Assembly: GCA_903939765.1 (NCBI GenBank)
Contig: CAJAIK010000004.1
Location: 1-40,907, forward strand
Direction: 5' to 3'
Length of the DNA stretch: 40,907 nt
Source: an uncultured Chlorobiaceae bacterium
Lineage (GTDB): Bacteria; Bacteroidota; Chlorobiia; Chlorobiales; Chlorobiaceae
Part shown: piece by piece, positions 1 through 8,247 of the stretch
Layout: every line of letters begins with the position of its first letter
How positions within the stretch are numbered: position 1 is the first letter of the stretch
The notes under the pieces: generated by a model
The model's database searches: none
What the model was told of the DNA's origin: nothing
Seen by the model: the letters and a program-made list of their open reading frames with translations, nothing else
Made by a program: the position numbers and the translations under genes

Positions 1-835
1 CGAGCACAGGTTTGTGCAGCAGGACGTTGACGCCAAAAATAATAACCACCAGCACCATGGTAATCTCCATCAGCATATAACCAAAGCGGCGCACACCCCG
101 CTCAAAATCGGTTTCAGGCGCTTTCAGCCTCAGTGAGCTGGAAATTTTGCCAAACTCGCTCTCCATTGCGCTGCGCATCACCAGCGATTTTGCTTCGCCG
201 CTGATGACATGAGCGCCCATAAACAGGGTGTTGCTCCGTTTGGCCAAAGGGGTTTCGGCAAGCAGAACACCGCAACTTTTTTCGACAGGGTAGGTCTCGC
301 CCGTGAAGGCGGCTTCATCCACAAACAACTCTTTCGACTCGAGTAAAAGGCTGTCGGCCGGAATCAGGTCGCCGGCAGAGAGCAATACAACATCCCCCGG
401 CACCACCTCTTCGATGTGTATCTCTTTCTCCTCGCCGTTACGGAGCACCCGGCAGTTAATCTGCACCATTTTCATCAGTTGATCAACAGCATTGGCGGCC
501 CCCTTTTCCTGCCACCAGCCGAGCAGGCCACTCACCAGGACGATCACCAGAATAATGGCTGCATCAGTTTTATCATGCAGGGCAAAAGAGAGTCCAGCCG
601 CAAAAATCAGCAGCAAGGTCACAGGGCTTTTGAACTGCAGCAGAAAAAGCATGAAGGAGGAGTTTCTGGAGCTTCCTTTCAGTGAGTTTGGGCCGTACTG
701 CTTCAATCGCTCCTGCGCCGTTTTTTCTGCCAAACCTTGCAGGTTGCTGCCAAGCTTCAGGAGCGCCTCTTCAGGCGAGAGTGTCCAAAAACTCTTTTCT
801 GCCGTCTGCTGATTGGTTGCGGGCTTTTTCGTCAT
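1..835 (-). CDS. mgtA: P-type cation-transporting ATPase, N-terminal part (MgtA-like), runs off the window
   Basis: This is the first 278 codons of a membrane ATP-driven cation pump; the rest lies beyond position 1. The ATG at 833-835 gives a protein starting MTKKPATNQQTAEKSFW. It has the N-terminal cation-ATPase region (about residues 15-60), a first membrane hairpin with DKTDAAIILVIVLV at about 88-101, and the actuator domain with VPGDVVLLSAGDLIPAD and the FTGETYPVEK version of the TGE dephosphorylation loop. A later membrane segment follows the stretch ETDFERGVRRFGYMLM, which resembles the Mg2+-translocating MgtA/MgtB group (P-IIIB) more than the Ca2+ pumps. The phosphorylation DKTG motif is outside the window. 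That it is a P-type ATPase is near certain; Mg2+ as substrate is an inference from family resemblance. The next gene upstream on this strand, the ABC exporter, ends 70 bp before it. Confidence 0.85.
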   Translation of the reverse strand, partial: MTKKPATNQQTAEKSFWTLSPEEALLKLGSNLQGLAEKTAQERLKQYGPNSLKGSSRNSSFMLFLLQFKSPVTLLLIFAAGLSFALHDKTDAAIILVIVLVSGLLGWWQEKGAANAVDQLMKMVQINCRVLRNGEEKEIHIEEVVPGDVVLLSAGDLIPADSLLLESKELFVDEAAFTGETYPVEKSCGVLLAETPLAKRSNTLFMGAHVISGEAKSLVMRSAMESEFGKISSSLRLKAPETDFERGVRRFGYMLMEITMVLVVIIFGVNVLLHKPVL

Positions 836-905
836 GGCGCTGATAGGTGGTTATCAACTGTTCTTGTGCAAAATCAAGGTGTAGACGGTGGCATCGAGAG
901 ACGCT

Positions 906-2654
906 CTACGAAATCGAAAGAATCTCCTCTTCGAGCAACTGCTGGTTATAGAGTTCAGCGTAGAGGTGTTGCTCAGCGAGCAGCTCCTCGTGGGTACCGC
1001 TTTCAACAATCTCTCCCTCTTTCAGCACAACAATGCGGTCACAGTTTTTTACCGTGGAGATCCTGTGGCTGATGAGCAGGATGGTGGTATCGGGGAGCTT
1101 TTGCAGGAGCGCCTCAAAAATGCGTGCTTCGGTGTCGGTATCAACGGCTGAAAGGGCATCATCAAGCACGAGGAGACGGGGTTTCCAGGCAATGGCCCGG
1201 GCAATGCATGCTCTCTGTTTCTGTCCGCCGGAGAGGTTAATCCCTTTTTCGCCGAGCATGGTCTCAAAACCGTCAGGAAAGCCCTCCACATCATCATAGA
1301 GCATGGCAATCCGGCTTGCTTCAATCACAGCATCGGCCTCTTCGTCACGGCTGCCCCAGTTGATGTTGTGGGCGATGGTGTCGGAAAAGAGAAAGTTGAC
1401 CTGCGGGACAAAGCCGATGAACTCCCGCAGGGTTTTGAGCGGAAAGCTTCGAATGTCGCGGCCATCAAGCAGTATCGCTCCGTCGACTGCTTCGTAAAGT
1501 CTCGGGATCAGGTTAACCAGTGTTGTTTTACCCGAGCCTGTTGCGCCGACAATGGCCACTTTTGAGCCTGCGGCAATATCGAGCGTAATGTTGTTCAGTA
1601 TGGGATTCTTCTCCTGGCCGGGGTAGTGAAAGCGCACATTGCGGAAAGAGAGCGCTCCGCTGAAGCTTTCTGCGGCTATCTCACCCTTGTTTTCCTCAAT
1701 ATCGGGCCTGGCATTGAAAATTTCATTCAGGCGAACCTGGGCTGATGAGGCTCTTTGCACAATGCTGGTGACCCAGCCGATGGAGATGATTGGCCAGCTC
1801 AGCATGGAGACATAGACGATAAATTGTGCAATTCCGCCGACGCTCATACTTCCATTGATGACGCTTATTCCGCCGACCCATACAACCGGGAGGAGCGAGA
1901 AGGCGGTCATGGAGGTCAGAAAGGCAAAAAAGAGTGCCTGAAGTTTTCCCAAAGAGAGGTTTTTGCGGTAGTACTCTTTGTTTAAAATTTCAAAGCGGTT
2001 TATTTCGAATAATTCGCGGGTGTAGCTCTTCACCACCCGGATGCCGGAGAGGTTTTCCTGTACCAGATTGGTTATTCCGGCATAGCTCTCCTGAATGCTT
2101 TTTGACCGTTTTTGCATGGAACTGCCGATTTTATAGACCGAGTAACTTAAAAACGGGGCGGGCAGCAGGGCAAAGAGGGTCAATTTCGGGGAGATGGCCA
2201 CCATGGCAATCAGCGCAAAAAAGAGCCGGAAGAAGGTGTTGAGGGAGTACATGATGCCGGGCCCGAGGAACTCCCTTATGGCATTGAGGTCATTGGTGCC
2301 TCTTGAAATGAGATCGCCGGTTGTGGTGGTATTGTAAAAACGGCGGGGAAGCTGCTGCAGATGTTGGTAATAGTCGTTTTTCAGGTCATATTCAATATGT
2401 CGTGAAGCAACAATGATATTCTGGCGCACAAGAAAGAGAAAAAATCCGCTCAGAAGGGCGAAGAGAAAGTAGAGAGCGGTATCCTGGAGAACGCTGGAAA
2501 GCTCGAAATGCCGGTTCATGGTGTCGATGGCACGTCCAATATAGTTTGGCGCGATAACGGCAAAAAGGTTGGTCAGAATGATGAAGAGAAAGCCTGACCA
2601 GAGATTTTTTTTATACCTTAAAAGATAAGGTTTAAGGCTGAGAAGATTTTTCAT
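906..2654 (-). CDS. ABC transporter, fused membrane and ATPase domains (MsbA/MdlB-like exporter)
   Basis: A 582-residue half-transporter that would work as a dimer in the inner membrane, exporting lipids or drugs. Residues 1 to about 310 form the six-helix type 1 exporter domain. The nucleotide-binding domain follows: Walker A GATGSGKTT near residue 370, signature LSGGQKQR near 475, Walker B LLVLDDALSAVD with the D-loop near 495, and the switch histidine in LLISHRIS. Length and domain order match bacterial exporters of the MsbA/BmrA/MdlB type. The ATG start at 2652-2654 leaves about 80 bp to the divergent MerR-type gene at 2737, so the two may share a control region. The substrate cannot be read from the sequence, and a heterodimeric partner is not adjacent. 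Confidence 0.92.
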   Translation of the reverse strand: MKNLLSLKPYLLRYKKNLWSGFLFIILTNLFAVIAPNYIGRAIDTMNRHFELSSVLQDTALYFLFALLSGFFLFLVRQNIIVASRHIEYDLKNDYYQHLQQLPRRFYNTTTTGDLISRGTNDLNAIREFLGPGIMYSLNTFFRLFFALIAMVAISPKLTLFALLPAPFLSYSVYKIGSSMQKRSKSIQESYAGITNLVQENLSGIRVVKSYTRELFEINRFEILNKEYYRKNLSLGKLQALFFAFLTSMTAFSLLPVVWVGGISVINGSMSVGGIAQFIVYVSMLSWPIISIGWVTSIVQRASSAQVRLNEIFNARPDIEENKGEIAAESFSGALSFRNVRFHYPGQEKNPILNNITLDIAAGSKVAIVGATGSGKTTLVNLIPRLYEAVDGAILLDGRDIRSFPLKTLREFIGFVPQVNFLFSDTIAHNINWGSRDEEADAVIEASRIAMLYDDVEGFPDGFETMLGEKGINLSGGQKQRACIARAIAWKPRLLVLDDALSAVDTDTEARIFEALLQKLPDTTILLISHRISTVKNCDRIVVLKEGEIVESGTHEELLAEQHLYAELYNQQLLEEEILSIS

Positions 2655-2687
2655 CCGTCATAAATTTTTGAAGTGACGGTAGTAATG

Positions 2688-2693
2688 TATAAT
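2688..2693 (+). promoter_or_regulatory. Candidate -10 element of the MerR-type gene
   Basis: A TATAAT hexamer lies 43 bases before the ATG at 2737, in the gap shared with the divergent ABC exporter. The matching -35 is poor: a TTTTTG-like run about 17 bases upstream, or TTGAAG only 14 bases upstream. A weak -35 with odd spacing is common for MerR-controlled promoters, so autoregulation is possible but not shown. Confidence 0.35.
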
Positions 2694-2736
2694 AAGAACA
2701 GGGAAAACAAAATTTCACCCTTATTTCAGCTCTCTT

Positions 2737-3138
2737 ATGGCATTTGATGCAGCAAAAAACTACTACTCAATCGGTGAGGTTACCAAAATTGCAGGTGTTC
2801 CTGCTTACCTGCTCAGGTACTGGGAAGGCTTTTTCACTGAACTGACTCCGGCGAGGGACACCAGGGGGAATCGGCGGTATACCAACCGTGATATCGCCAT
2901 GGTGCTTAATATCAAGGAGCTGGTCTATGAAAAAGGGTACAAGCTGGGCAAAGCGAGTGAAATTGTCAGGGGAGTTCTCCGGAGCAGTGAAACCGATCAT
3001 AAAACCACTGAAATTCTCAAACTGCAGAAACAGATCGGCCATGAGAAAAACCGCCACGGTGTGGTTGACGAACGGCGGATGGTGCTTCTGAAAGAGATAA
3101 AAGAGGAGATAGAGGATATCTTGCAGTTGATGGGCTGA
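2737..3138 (+). CDS. MerR family transcriptional regulator
   Basis: A 133-residue DNA-binding protein. The N-terminal winged helix-turn-helix is clear: YYSIGEVTKIAGVPAYLLRY at about residues 9-28, then the wing with TRGNRRYTNRDIAMVLNIK. Residues after about 85 are a short helical dimerisation stretch rich in charged residues. There is no cysteine cluster or long effector domain, so it is not an obvious metal sensor. It resembles the small MerR-like proteins of Bacteroidetes and Chlorobi. Its partner genes are unknown; the divergent ABC exporter is the nearest candidate target. It converges on fmoA and shares a hairpin terminator region with it. Confidence 0.88.
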   Translation: MAFDAAKNYYSIGEVTKIAGVPAYLLRYWEGFFTELTPARDTRGNRRYTNRDIAMVLNIKELVYEKGYKLGKASEIVRGVLRSSETDHKTTEILKLQKQIGHEKNRHGVVDERRMVLLKEIKEEIEDILQLMG

Positions 3139-3140
3139 AA

Positions 3141-3171
3141 AGAGAAAAACCGGCTTTTCGCCGGTTTCTCT
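3141..3171 (-). terminator. Hairpin terminator between fmoA and the MerR-type gene
   Basis: The arms AGAGAAAAACCGGC (3141-3154) and GCCGGTTTCTCT (3160-3171) pair around a TTTTC loop. Read on the minus strand the second arm is T-rich and is followed by CTTTTC, so it fits an intrinsic terminator for fmoA best. It could also stop transcripts from the plus-strand gene ending at 3138. Confidence 0.7.
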
Positions 3172-3191
3172 GCTCTCATCAATCAGCTTGC

Positions 3192-4292
3192 TTACTGAGC
3201 GTAAAGCACTTCAAACTGTCCGGTACCACCCTTGCAGACATGCTCGACCCAGCGGCCATAAGCACCACCGCTCCAGCGATACTCTTCAAGGTTCTGTGAA
3301 CGGAACTGGGGTGCCGCATAACGGACCTTGTATCCCTTTGGAAGAACAATTTTCAACTGTGCATCGACGGTAAAGTCGTTCAGTTTTCCTACCATGCCGT
3401 GGTGTACAAGCGGAATGAGGGGGTGGTTCAAAATTCTGCGCAGACCACCGCCAGCATCAACCGATACGCCAGGGAAGTCGCCATCAACCTTGACTTCGAT
3501 ACCCTGTGAGTCGGAACGGAATCCAGCTTCAACCGATGCAGGCCTGTTCAGCTTGTCTGCAGGGAAGAGCTCTGCCCAGCGTGCAATGGAGTCAACAATA
3601 CCCGAGCCGCCGTGAGAGAAACGCCATCTCGTCACACCAACCGGTCCTTTGTCACCACTCTGGGTGCCAATGCTGTTGACCTCAATTTTTGAAATTCTCT
3701 GTCCGCCTTCATTCAGTGCAGTAAAGGCCGGTCCGATAAACCAGAACTCACGAATCCAGTCATTGAATGCGCCGTTTGACTGCAACGACTGCAGAGTACC
3801 TTCCCATGTGTCGATAACATCGGGATTGTCGAGCGGCACCTTCATGATGATGTCATGGAACTGACGTCCCTGCATGTAGATCGGGTTCGGGACATTTCTT
3901 TTGACTGCGTCTGAGCGGTAGTAGAAGAGGTTGACAACGGAGCCTTCAAAGGAGAACGAGTGAGAGAAGTCGCCTACGGTAACAGATCCTTCACCGACGC
4001 AGATTCTTCTTTCTTTGGTCTCATTGGCAATGTCAGCCTCTACAACCAGCTTGCTTTTTGTGCTGTCTACAATTGACTCGATAACTGCTGAAAACCTTAC
4101 GAAACCTTTGGCTGGGTCGAGGGGTTTTACATTAATCTTGATGTTACAGTCAGCCGGTAAAAGAGGAAGCGCCGGTGGGACGTTAACCTTTGCCCGACAT
4201 TTTACTTTGCCCCACGAGCTCGAACCGCCCTCAAGTACGATCTCATAATCTGAGTGTGCGGTGGTGGTGTCTTTTGTGCCGAAAAGAGCCAT
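3192..4292 (-). CDS. fmoA: Bacteriochlorophyll a protein (Fenna-Matthews-Olson antenna protein)
   Basis: FMO is the water-soluble trimeric antenna protein that passes excitation energy from the chlorosome baseplate to the type I reaction centre on the cytoplasmic membrane face. The 366-residue product begins MALFGTKDTTTAHSDYEIVL and has the full family length. Histidines suited to bacteriochlorophyll ligation are present at 111, 146, 290, 297 and 298. Cysteines at 49 and 353 match the pair linked to redox-dependent quenching in Chlorobaculum tepidum FMO. There is no signal peptide, as expected. An AGGAG Shine-Dalgarno sequence (plus-strand ctcct, 4301-4305) sits 8 bases before the ATG and suggests high expression. 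The gene is monocistronic between two divergent or convergent neighbours. The identification is essentially certain and sets the taxonomic origin of the window. Confidence 0.99.
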   Translation of the reverse strand: MALFGTKDTTTAHSDYEIVLEGGSSSWGKVKCRAKVNVPPALPLLPADCNIKINVKPLDPAKGFVRFSAVIESIVDSTKSKLVVEADIANETKERRICVGEGSVTVGDFSHSFSFEGSVVNLFYYRSDAVKRNVPNPIYMQGRQFHDIIMKVPLDNPDVIDTWEGTLQSLQSNGAFNDWIREFWFIGPAFTALNEGGQRISKIEVNSIGTQSGDKGPVGVTRWRFSHGGSGIVDSIARWAELFPADKLNRPASVEAGFRSDSQGIEVKVDGDFPGVSVDAGGGLRRILNHPLIPLVHHGMVGKLNDFTVDAQLKIVLPKGYKVRYAAPQFRSQNLEEYRWSGGAYGRWVEHVCKGGTGQFEVLYAQ

Positions 4293-4359
4293 AATGAGTT
4301 CTCCTTTTTCTAATGGCGTTGAAATTGGATATTTTCAGGAAGTGTCATAGAAACTATTC

Positions 4360-4373
4360 CTGTTAAGTAACAG
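4360..4373. promoter_or_regulatory. Perfect palindrome in the fmoA upstream region
   Basis: CTGTTAAGTAACAG is a perfect 6-2-6 inverted repeat lying 68 bases upstream of the fmoA start, in an AT-rich stretch (about 4313-4440) that must hold the fmoA promoter. It could be an operator or a stem at the mRNA 5' end. No regulator can be named. Confidence 0.4.
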
Positions 4374-4532
4374 ATTGGAAGAAATTTAAAGAATAAAAAT
4401 CAATAAATAAAGTAAAATATGTTTTGAGCTATTATCTGTTTGCCGGAAATGGCGTTTGCTCTTGGCAGTTTTCTGTCGGATCTCTGCTTTTTTGTTTTTT
4501 TTGCGTCAATTGATAACCTTTTTGTTGTTTTG

Positions 4533-6098
4533 ATGAGCCAATTATTCCGGACAATTAACAAACTGAGTCATTCCCGTTACGTGCCATCCCTCCTGAGCGG
4601 AGCTCTTCTTGGCCTTTCGTTTCCATCCTATCCCTTCATTCGCCTTGAAATAATAGCCTGGGTTGCCCTTGTGCCGCTGCTCATCTCTCTTCAAAATGTG
4701 GAAAAGCCGGGGGAACTCTTTCGTCGGGTCTATCTCGCGATGCTTCTTTTTTGTCTGATCAGCCTCTGGTGGGTGAGTCTGGCAACGTTACCGGGCGGCG
4801 TGTTGACCATTATTGCTCAGGCATTTTTTCTCACGGTACCTATTTTTGCCTTTTTTGTGCTCAAAAAATTGGCCGGTTACCGTTTTGCACTCTTCTCTCT
4901 CCCTTTTCTCTGGGTTGCATGGGAGTGGTCCTATATGCAGCAGGATATGTCGCTTGGATGGCTGACCCTTGGAAATTCACAGGCCAATTTGAACCTCATG
5001 ATTCAGTATGCCGATCTTGTCGGGGTATGGGGAATCAGTTTCTGGCTTGTGTGGTTCAATGTGCTGGTTGTGCTCTCTTTGACAGGCAGCAAAAAGGAGG
5101 TCATCGGCTCTGTCGCCATCATGGCCCTTATGGTTCTGGCTCCACTGCTCTATGCCTCAGTGCTTTTCTATCGGGAAGGGATCGTTTCCGAAAAGGAGTT
5201 GTATCTCCGGGTAACACTTGTCCAGCCAGATATCAATCCCCACGACAAGTGGGCAGAGTATAACAGTACTGAGATTATGGAGCGATATTACCGCATGACC
5301 GGCAAGGCTGTTCGTGAGAATCGTCCCGAGCTGGTGATATGGCCCGAAACCGCCATTCCATTTTCCATTCTTGAGGGTGCCTACGCTGCTGATCTTCAGT
5401 CGTTGCATGTTGCGCTGCGAGGGTGGAACACCGCTCTGTTGAGCGGGTTTATTGATATCGCCGGTGAGCGTAATCAGCCTAATGAGAGCTATAATGCTTC
5501 GATGCTGCTTGAACCGGGTCGTGCTGTTCCCCAGATCTATCACAAGATGCGTCTTGTGCCCTTTGCCGAACGGGTACCATACATCGACTATTTTCCCTGG
5601 CTTGGTAATCTGACCTTTTCCTTGTCAGGTATCAGGGGGTGGGGGAAGGGGCGCGATGCCTCCGTCATGGAACTCACCTCTCCAAGGCATGGTGATGTGG
5701 TTATTGCCAATATCATCTGCTATGAGTCCATTTTTCCTACCCTTGTTTCGGAGTTTGTCCGCAAAGGGGCAAGGCTTCTGACTCTTGTTACCAATGATGG
5801 CTGGTATGGAACCTCGTACGGCCCATACCAGCATCTGGCCATTGGCAGGATGCGCTGTATCGAAAACCGCCGGGCGATGGCGAGGTGTGCCAATACCGGT
5901 CTGACGGTTGTTATCGATAAGTTTGGTCGTACCATTGCAGAAGTGCCCTGGTGGCAGGAGGAGAGCTTGACGGCAGAGGTACCACTCGAAAGTCGCATGA
6001 CTTTTTATACCACTCACCCCGATCTTTTGCCGAAAACAGCGTTGGCTCTCTCTGCGCTCCTTTTTGTTGCGGCAGGTATCAAGAGTCGGAGAGGGTGA
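4533..6098 (+). CDS. lnt: Apolipoprotein N-acyltransferase
   Basis: Lnt adds the third acyl chain to the N-terminal cysteine of outer-membrane lipoproteins, in the inner membrane with its active site in the periplasm. Several hydrophobic segments fill the first 210 or so residues, followed by a nitrilase-fold domain with the catalytic triad: Glu272 in WPETAIPF, Lys338 in YHKMRLVPF and Cys396 in IICYESIFP. From the ATG at 4533 the protein has 521 residues, close to the family norm. The frame stays open upstream, with possible starts at 4449 (ATG) and 4440 (TTG) that would add 28-31 hydrophobic residues; none has a clear Shine-Dalgarno sequence, so the start is uncertain. LolD, which also serves lipoproteins, lies elsewhere in the window. 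Confidence 0.93.
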   Translation: MSQLFRTINKLSHSRYVPSLLSGALLGLSFPSYPFIRLEIIAWVALVPLLISLQNVEKPGELFRRVYLAMLLFCLISLWWVSLATLPGGVLTIIAQAFFLTVPIFAFFVLKKLAGYRFALFSLPFLWVAWEWSYMQQDMSLGWLTLGNSQANLNLMIQYADLVGVWGISFWLVWFNVLVVLSLTGSKKEVIGSVAIMALMVLAPLLYASVLFYREGIVSEKELYLRVTLVQPDINPHDKWAEYNSTEIMERYYRMTGKAVRENRPELVIWPETAIPFSILEGAYAADLQSLHVALRGWNTALLSGFIDIAGERNQPNESYNASMLLEPGRAVPQIYHKMRLVPFAERVPYIDYFPWLGNLTFSLSGIRGWGKGRDASVMELTSPRHGDVVIANIICYESIFPTLVSEFVRKGARLLTLVTNDGWYGTSYGPYQHLAIGRMRCIENRRAMARCANTGLTVVIDKFGRTIAEVPWWQEESLTAEVPLESRMTFYTTHPDLLPKTALALSALLFVAAGIKSRRG

Positions 6099-6110
6099 AG
6101 TTTTCCGTCA

Positions 6111-7298
6111 TCAAGAGTGTTTCTCTTTGGAATCGGGCAGCTCATGCAGTCCGTAAGCCTTGATTTTGCGGTAGAGGGTTCGTTCAGTAATCCCGAGAGC
6201 AAGGGCGGTTTTTCGTTTGTTGCCATGACATGCATCAAGTGTGTCAGCGATGCTCTTCCGTTCTATATCGTCGAGCGAGAGGAGCATTTCTGTCGGGTGC
6301 ATGGACTCTCCATTTTCGCCGAGGGAGGGCATTGATGCGGTTGTAAAGGGCGGTGCCGTTACTGATGTATCGGGCAGAAGCAGCGGGGAGAGAGGTCTGG
6401 TTTGAACGAGGAGCTGAAGGAGTTGACGGATATCACTCACCTCCTGGCGAAGCTGGATAATCGAGCTGTAGATGATCTGGAGCTCATTTTTTTCAGATCT
6501 GGCAGGATCATGAACGAGGCTTTTATACCTGTTTCGCTGCACAAGATGGCGTTCAAGGATTTCGGGAGTGATATATTTTCCTTTTTCCAGTACAAGCAGC
6601 GACTCTATAAGATTTCTGAGCTCGCGGACGTTGCCCGGCCAGGGATAGCGCATAAGCATCTCCGCAGCATCGGGGCTGAATCCTTCAAAGAGGATTTTGT
6701 GTTTTTGCTCAAATTCATGAACAAATGCTTCGGCCAGCAGGAGGATGTCTTTTCCCCTCTCCCTCAGTGGCGGGATCTGAATTTCAACACTGCGCAGGCG
6801 GTAAAAGAGATCCTCCCTGAATTTTTTTTCAGCAACGGCCTGGTACATGTTTTTGTTTGTCGCAGCAATGATGCGTGCATCAGAGTAGATTGTTTCCGAA
6901 GAGCCGACCCGTTGAAACTCGCCGGTTTCAATCACTCGGAGAAATTTCACCTGGGTTTCAAGTGGCATTTCGCCGATTTCGTCAAGAAAAATGGTGCCAC
7001 GGTCGGCGCTTTCAAAGTACCCTTTTCTGCTTTGTACCGCTCCGGTAAAGGCCCCTTTTTCATGACCAAACAGTTCCGATTCAAGAATGCCGGAGGGAAT
7101 GGCACCACAATTGACAGGAATAAAGCTTCTTTCAGCCCGCAGGCTGTTGGCATGAATAAAGCGTGCCAGCACATCCTTGCCCGATCCGGTTTCTCCAATA
7201 ATCAATACCGTAATATCGGTTCCGGCAACCTGGAGAGCAAGTTGCTTGAGTTGGGATATCAGTACAGATTGCCCAACAATGGTGCTCTCTCGCTTCAT
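6111..7298 (-). CDS. Sigma-54-dependent activator without receiver domain (PspF-like architecture)
   Basis: An AAA+ enhancer-binding protein that remodels sigma-54 RNA polymerase. Near the N-terminus comes the central domain: Walker A GETGSGKD, the sigma-54 contact loop GAFTGA, Walker B GTIFLDEIGEMP, and R-fingers in FREDLFYRLRSVEIQIPPLRERG. A linker of about 100 residues follows, then a C-terminal Fis-type helix-turn-helix (CHGNKRKTALALGITERTLY). There is no receiver, GAF or PAS domain, so control must come from a partner protein or expression level. The start is set at the ATG at 7296-7298 (395 residues). A TTG at 7320-7322 would add 8 residues and overlap the stop of the SPOR gene by 4 bases, so the pair is an operon either way. 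Target promoters are unknown. Confidence 0.9.
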   Translation of the reverse strand: MKRESTIVGQSVLISQLKQLALQVAGTDITVLIIGETGSGKDVLARFIHANSLRAERSFIPVNCGAIPSGILESELFGHEKGAFTGAVQSRKGYFESADRGTIFLDEIGEMPLETQVKFLRVIETGEFQRVGSSETIYSDARIIAATNKNMYQAVAEKKFREDLFYRLRSVEIQIPPLRERGKDILLLAEAFVHEFEQKHKILFEGFSPDAAEMLMRYPWPGNVRELRNLIESLLVLEKGKYITPEILERHLVQRNRYKSLVHDPARSEKNELQIIYSSIIQLRQEVSDIRQLLQLLVQTRPLSPLLLPDTSVTAPPFTTASMPSLGENGESMHPTEMLLSLDDIERKSIADTLDACHGNKRKTALALGITERTLYRKIKAYGLHELPDSKEKHS

Positions 7299-7318
7299 CA
7301 GTTTATTTTCTCTTTGGT

Positions 7319-8155
7319 TCAATGCTGAGCCACTTTGACAGGAACAATAATTGCAAGAAACGGCAGCACTTTCACCAAAGCAGCAACCTCTTCTCTTGAT
7401 GCGTAATTTTTTCTCAAAAACACTTTATAGAACTCGCCCTGCTGCATGGTTTTTGCTGGCTCGTAGAGCGAGACCTTTTGGGCAAGTGCTTCAGCATTCT
7501 CTTTGCTTGTGAAACTTCCAAACTGCAGTGTAAAGTTGTTCTTCGTTGTACCAGCAGGTTCCTGGTTCGCTTTTTCAGCCAAAGATGGCGGGAGATGCAC
7601 GGTTTTCTGTATTGGCTTTTTTTGCCAAAGTGATGGGGGCGCTACGGTTTTCAGCCTTTGCTTCTCCGGCGCAGTTGGCTGGGGAGCAAGAGCGTCCCTC
7701 GTTTGCTTCTCCGCAATGAGCGCAACTTTTTGACTTGTGGTATCCTGTACGTCCGGAGGCATCTCTTTGCCTGGTGCCAGAGGCCGGGAAAGGTTCGGAA
7801 GTTTGGCGGTGCCATTGAGTGCCATGCTATAGGCGGCTATTCGTGATTTGCTGAGCTTGTCAAGCACAGGATCCGGATAATCTCTTAACTGCTTGCGAAA
7901 AAGCTCTATCGCTTCCGGCCCACTTTCAGAAAGCAGGGCATCAACAATAGTTTCTTCAGAAGGGCGGGTGATGTTTTGCCGAATATTTTCGAGCAAATAA
8001 ACCTTATCTTCAGCCACGTACTGCTCTATTTCCTGTGCATAGGAGCGATCTTCTGCCGGGGAGAGGATGGGTAGAGAGGATAGCGTCACAAAGAGAGCAA
8101 TACAGAGTGCTGCTGTGCTTTTGCGAAGATGGAACAACCTCTTTTCAGAAAGCAT
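7319..8155 (-). CDS. Exported SPOR-domain protein
   Basis: A 278-residue protein with an N-terminal signal sequence (hydrophobic core STAALCIALFVTLSSLPIL, about residues 13-31). It has a helical middle part, a Pro/Ala/Gln-rich linker (about 120-205) and a C-terminal SPOR-like repeat (FTLQFGSFTSKENAEALAQK, then FYKVFLRKNYASREEVAAL). SPOR domains bind denuded glycan strands of peptidoglycan, often at the division site. It is the first gene of a two-gene unit with the sigma-54 activator and is divergent from ispE with 92 bp between. The pairing suggests a link between envelope state and sigma-54 control, but this is inference. No specific gene name is recognised. Confidence 0.82.
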   Translation of the reverse strand: MLSEKRLFHLRKSTAALCIALFVTLSSLPILSPAEDRSYAQEIEQYVAEDKVYLLENIRQNITRPSEETIVDALLSESGPEAIELFRKQLRDYPDPVLDKLSKSRIAAYSMALNGTAKLPNLSRPLAPGKEMPPDVQDTTSQKVALIAEKQTRDALAPQPTAPEKQRLKTVAPPSLWQKKPIQKTVHLPPSLAEKANQEPAGTTKNNFTLQFGSFTSKENAEALAQKVSLYEPAKTMQQGEFYKVFLRKNYASREEVAALVKVLPFLAIIVPVKVAQH

Positions 8156-8247
8156 GAATGTCGGGTTTGTTTTTGTTCAGTGTTTTTTGCGGAATGTTCC
8201 TTTCTCTGAATATGCCAAATTTTTTCATATAAAATCAAACGCATTCC

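Noticed and set aside
6402-7328. 308-codon open frame on the plus strand
   Set aside because: It lies wholly antisense to the sigma-54 activator, whose AAA+ and Fis motifs are unmistakable. The plus-strand translation shows no domain and is rich in Phe and Lys, as expected of a shadow frame.
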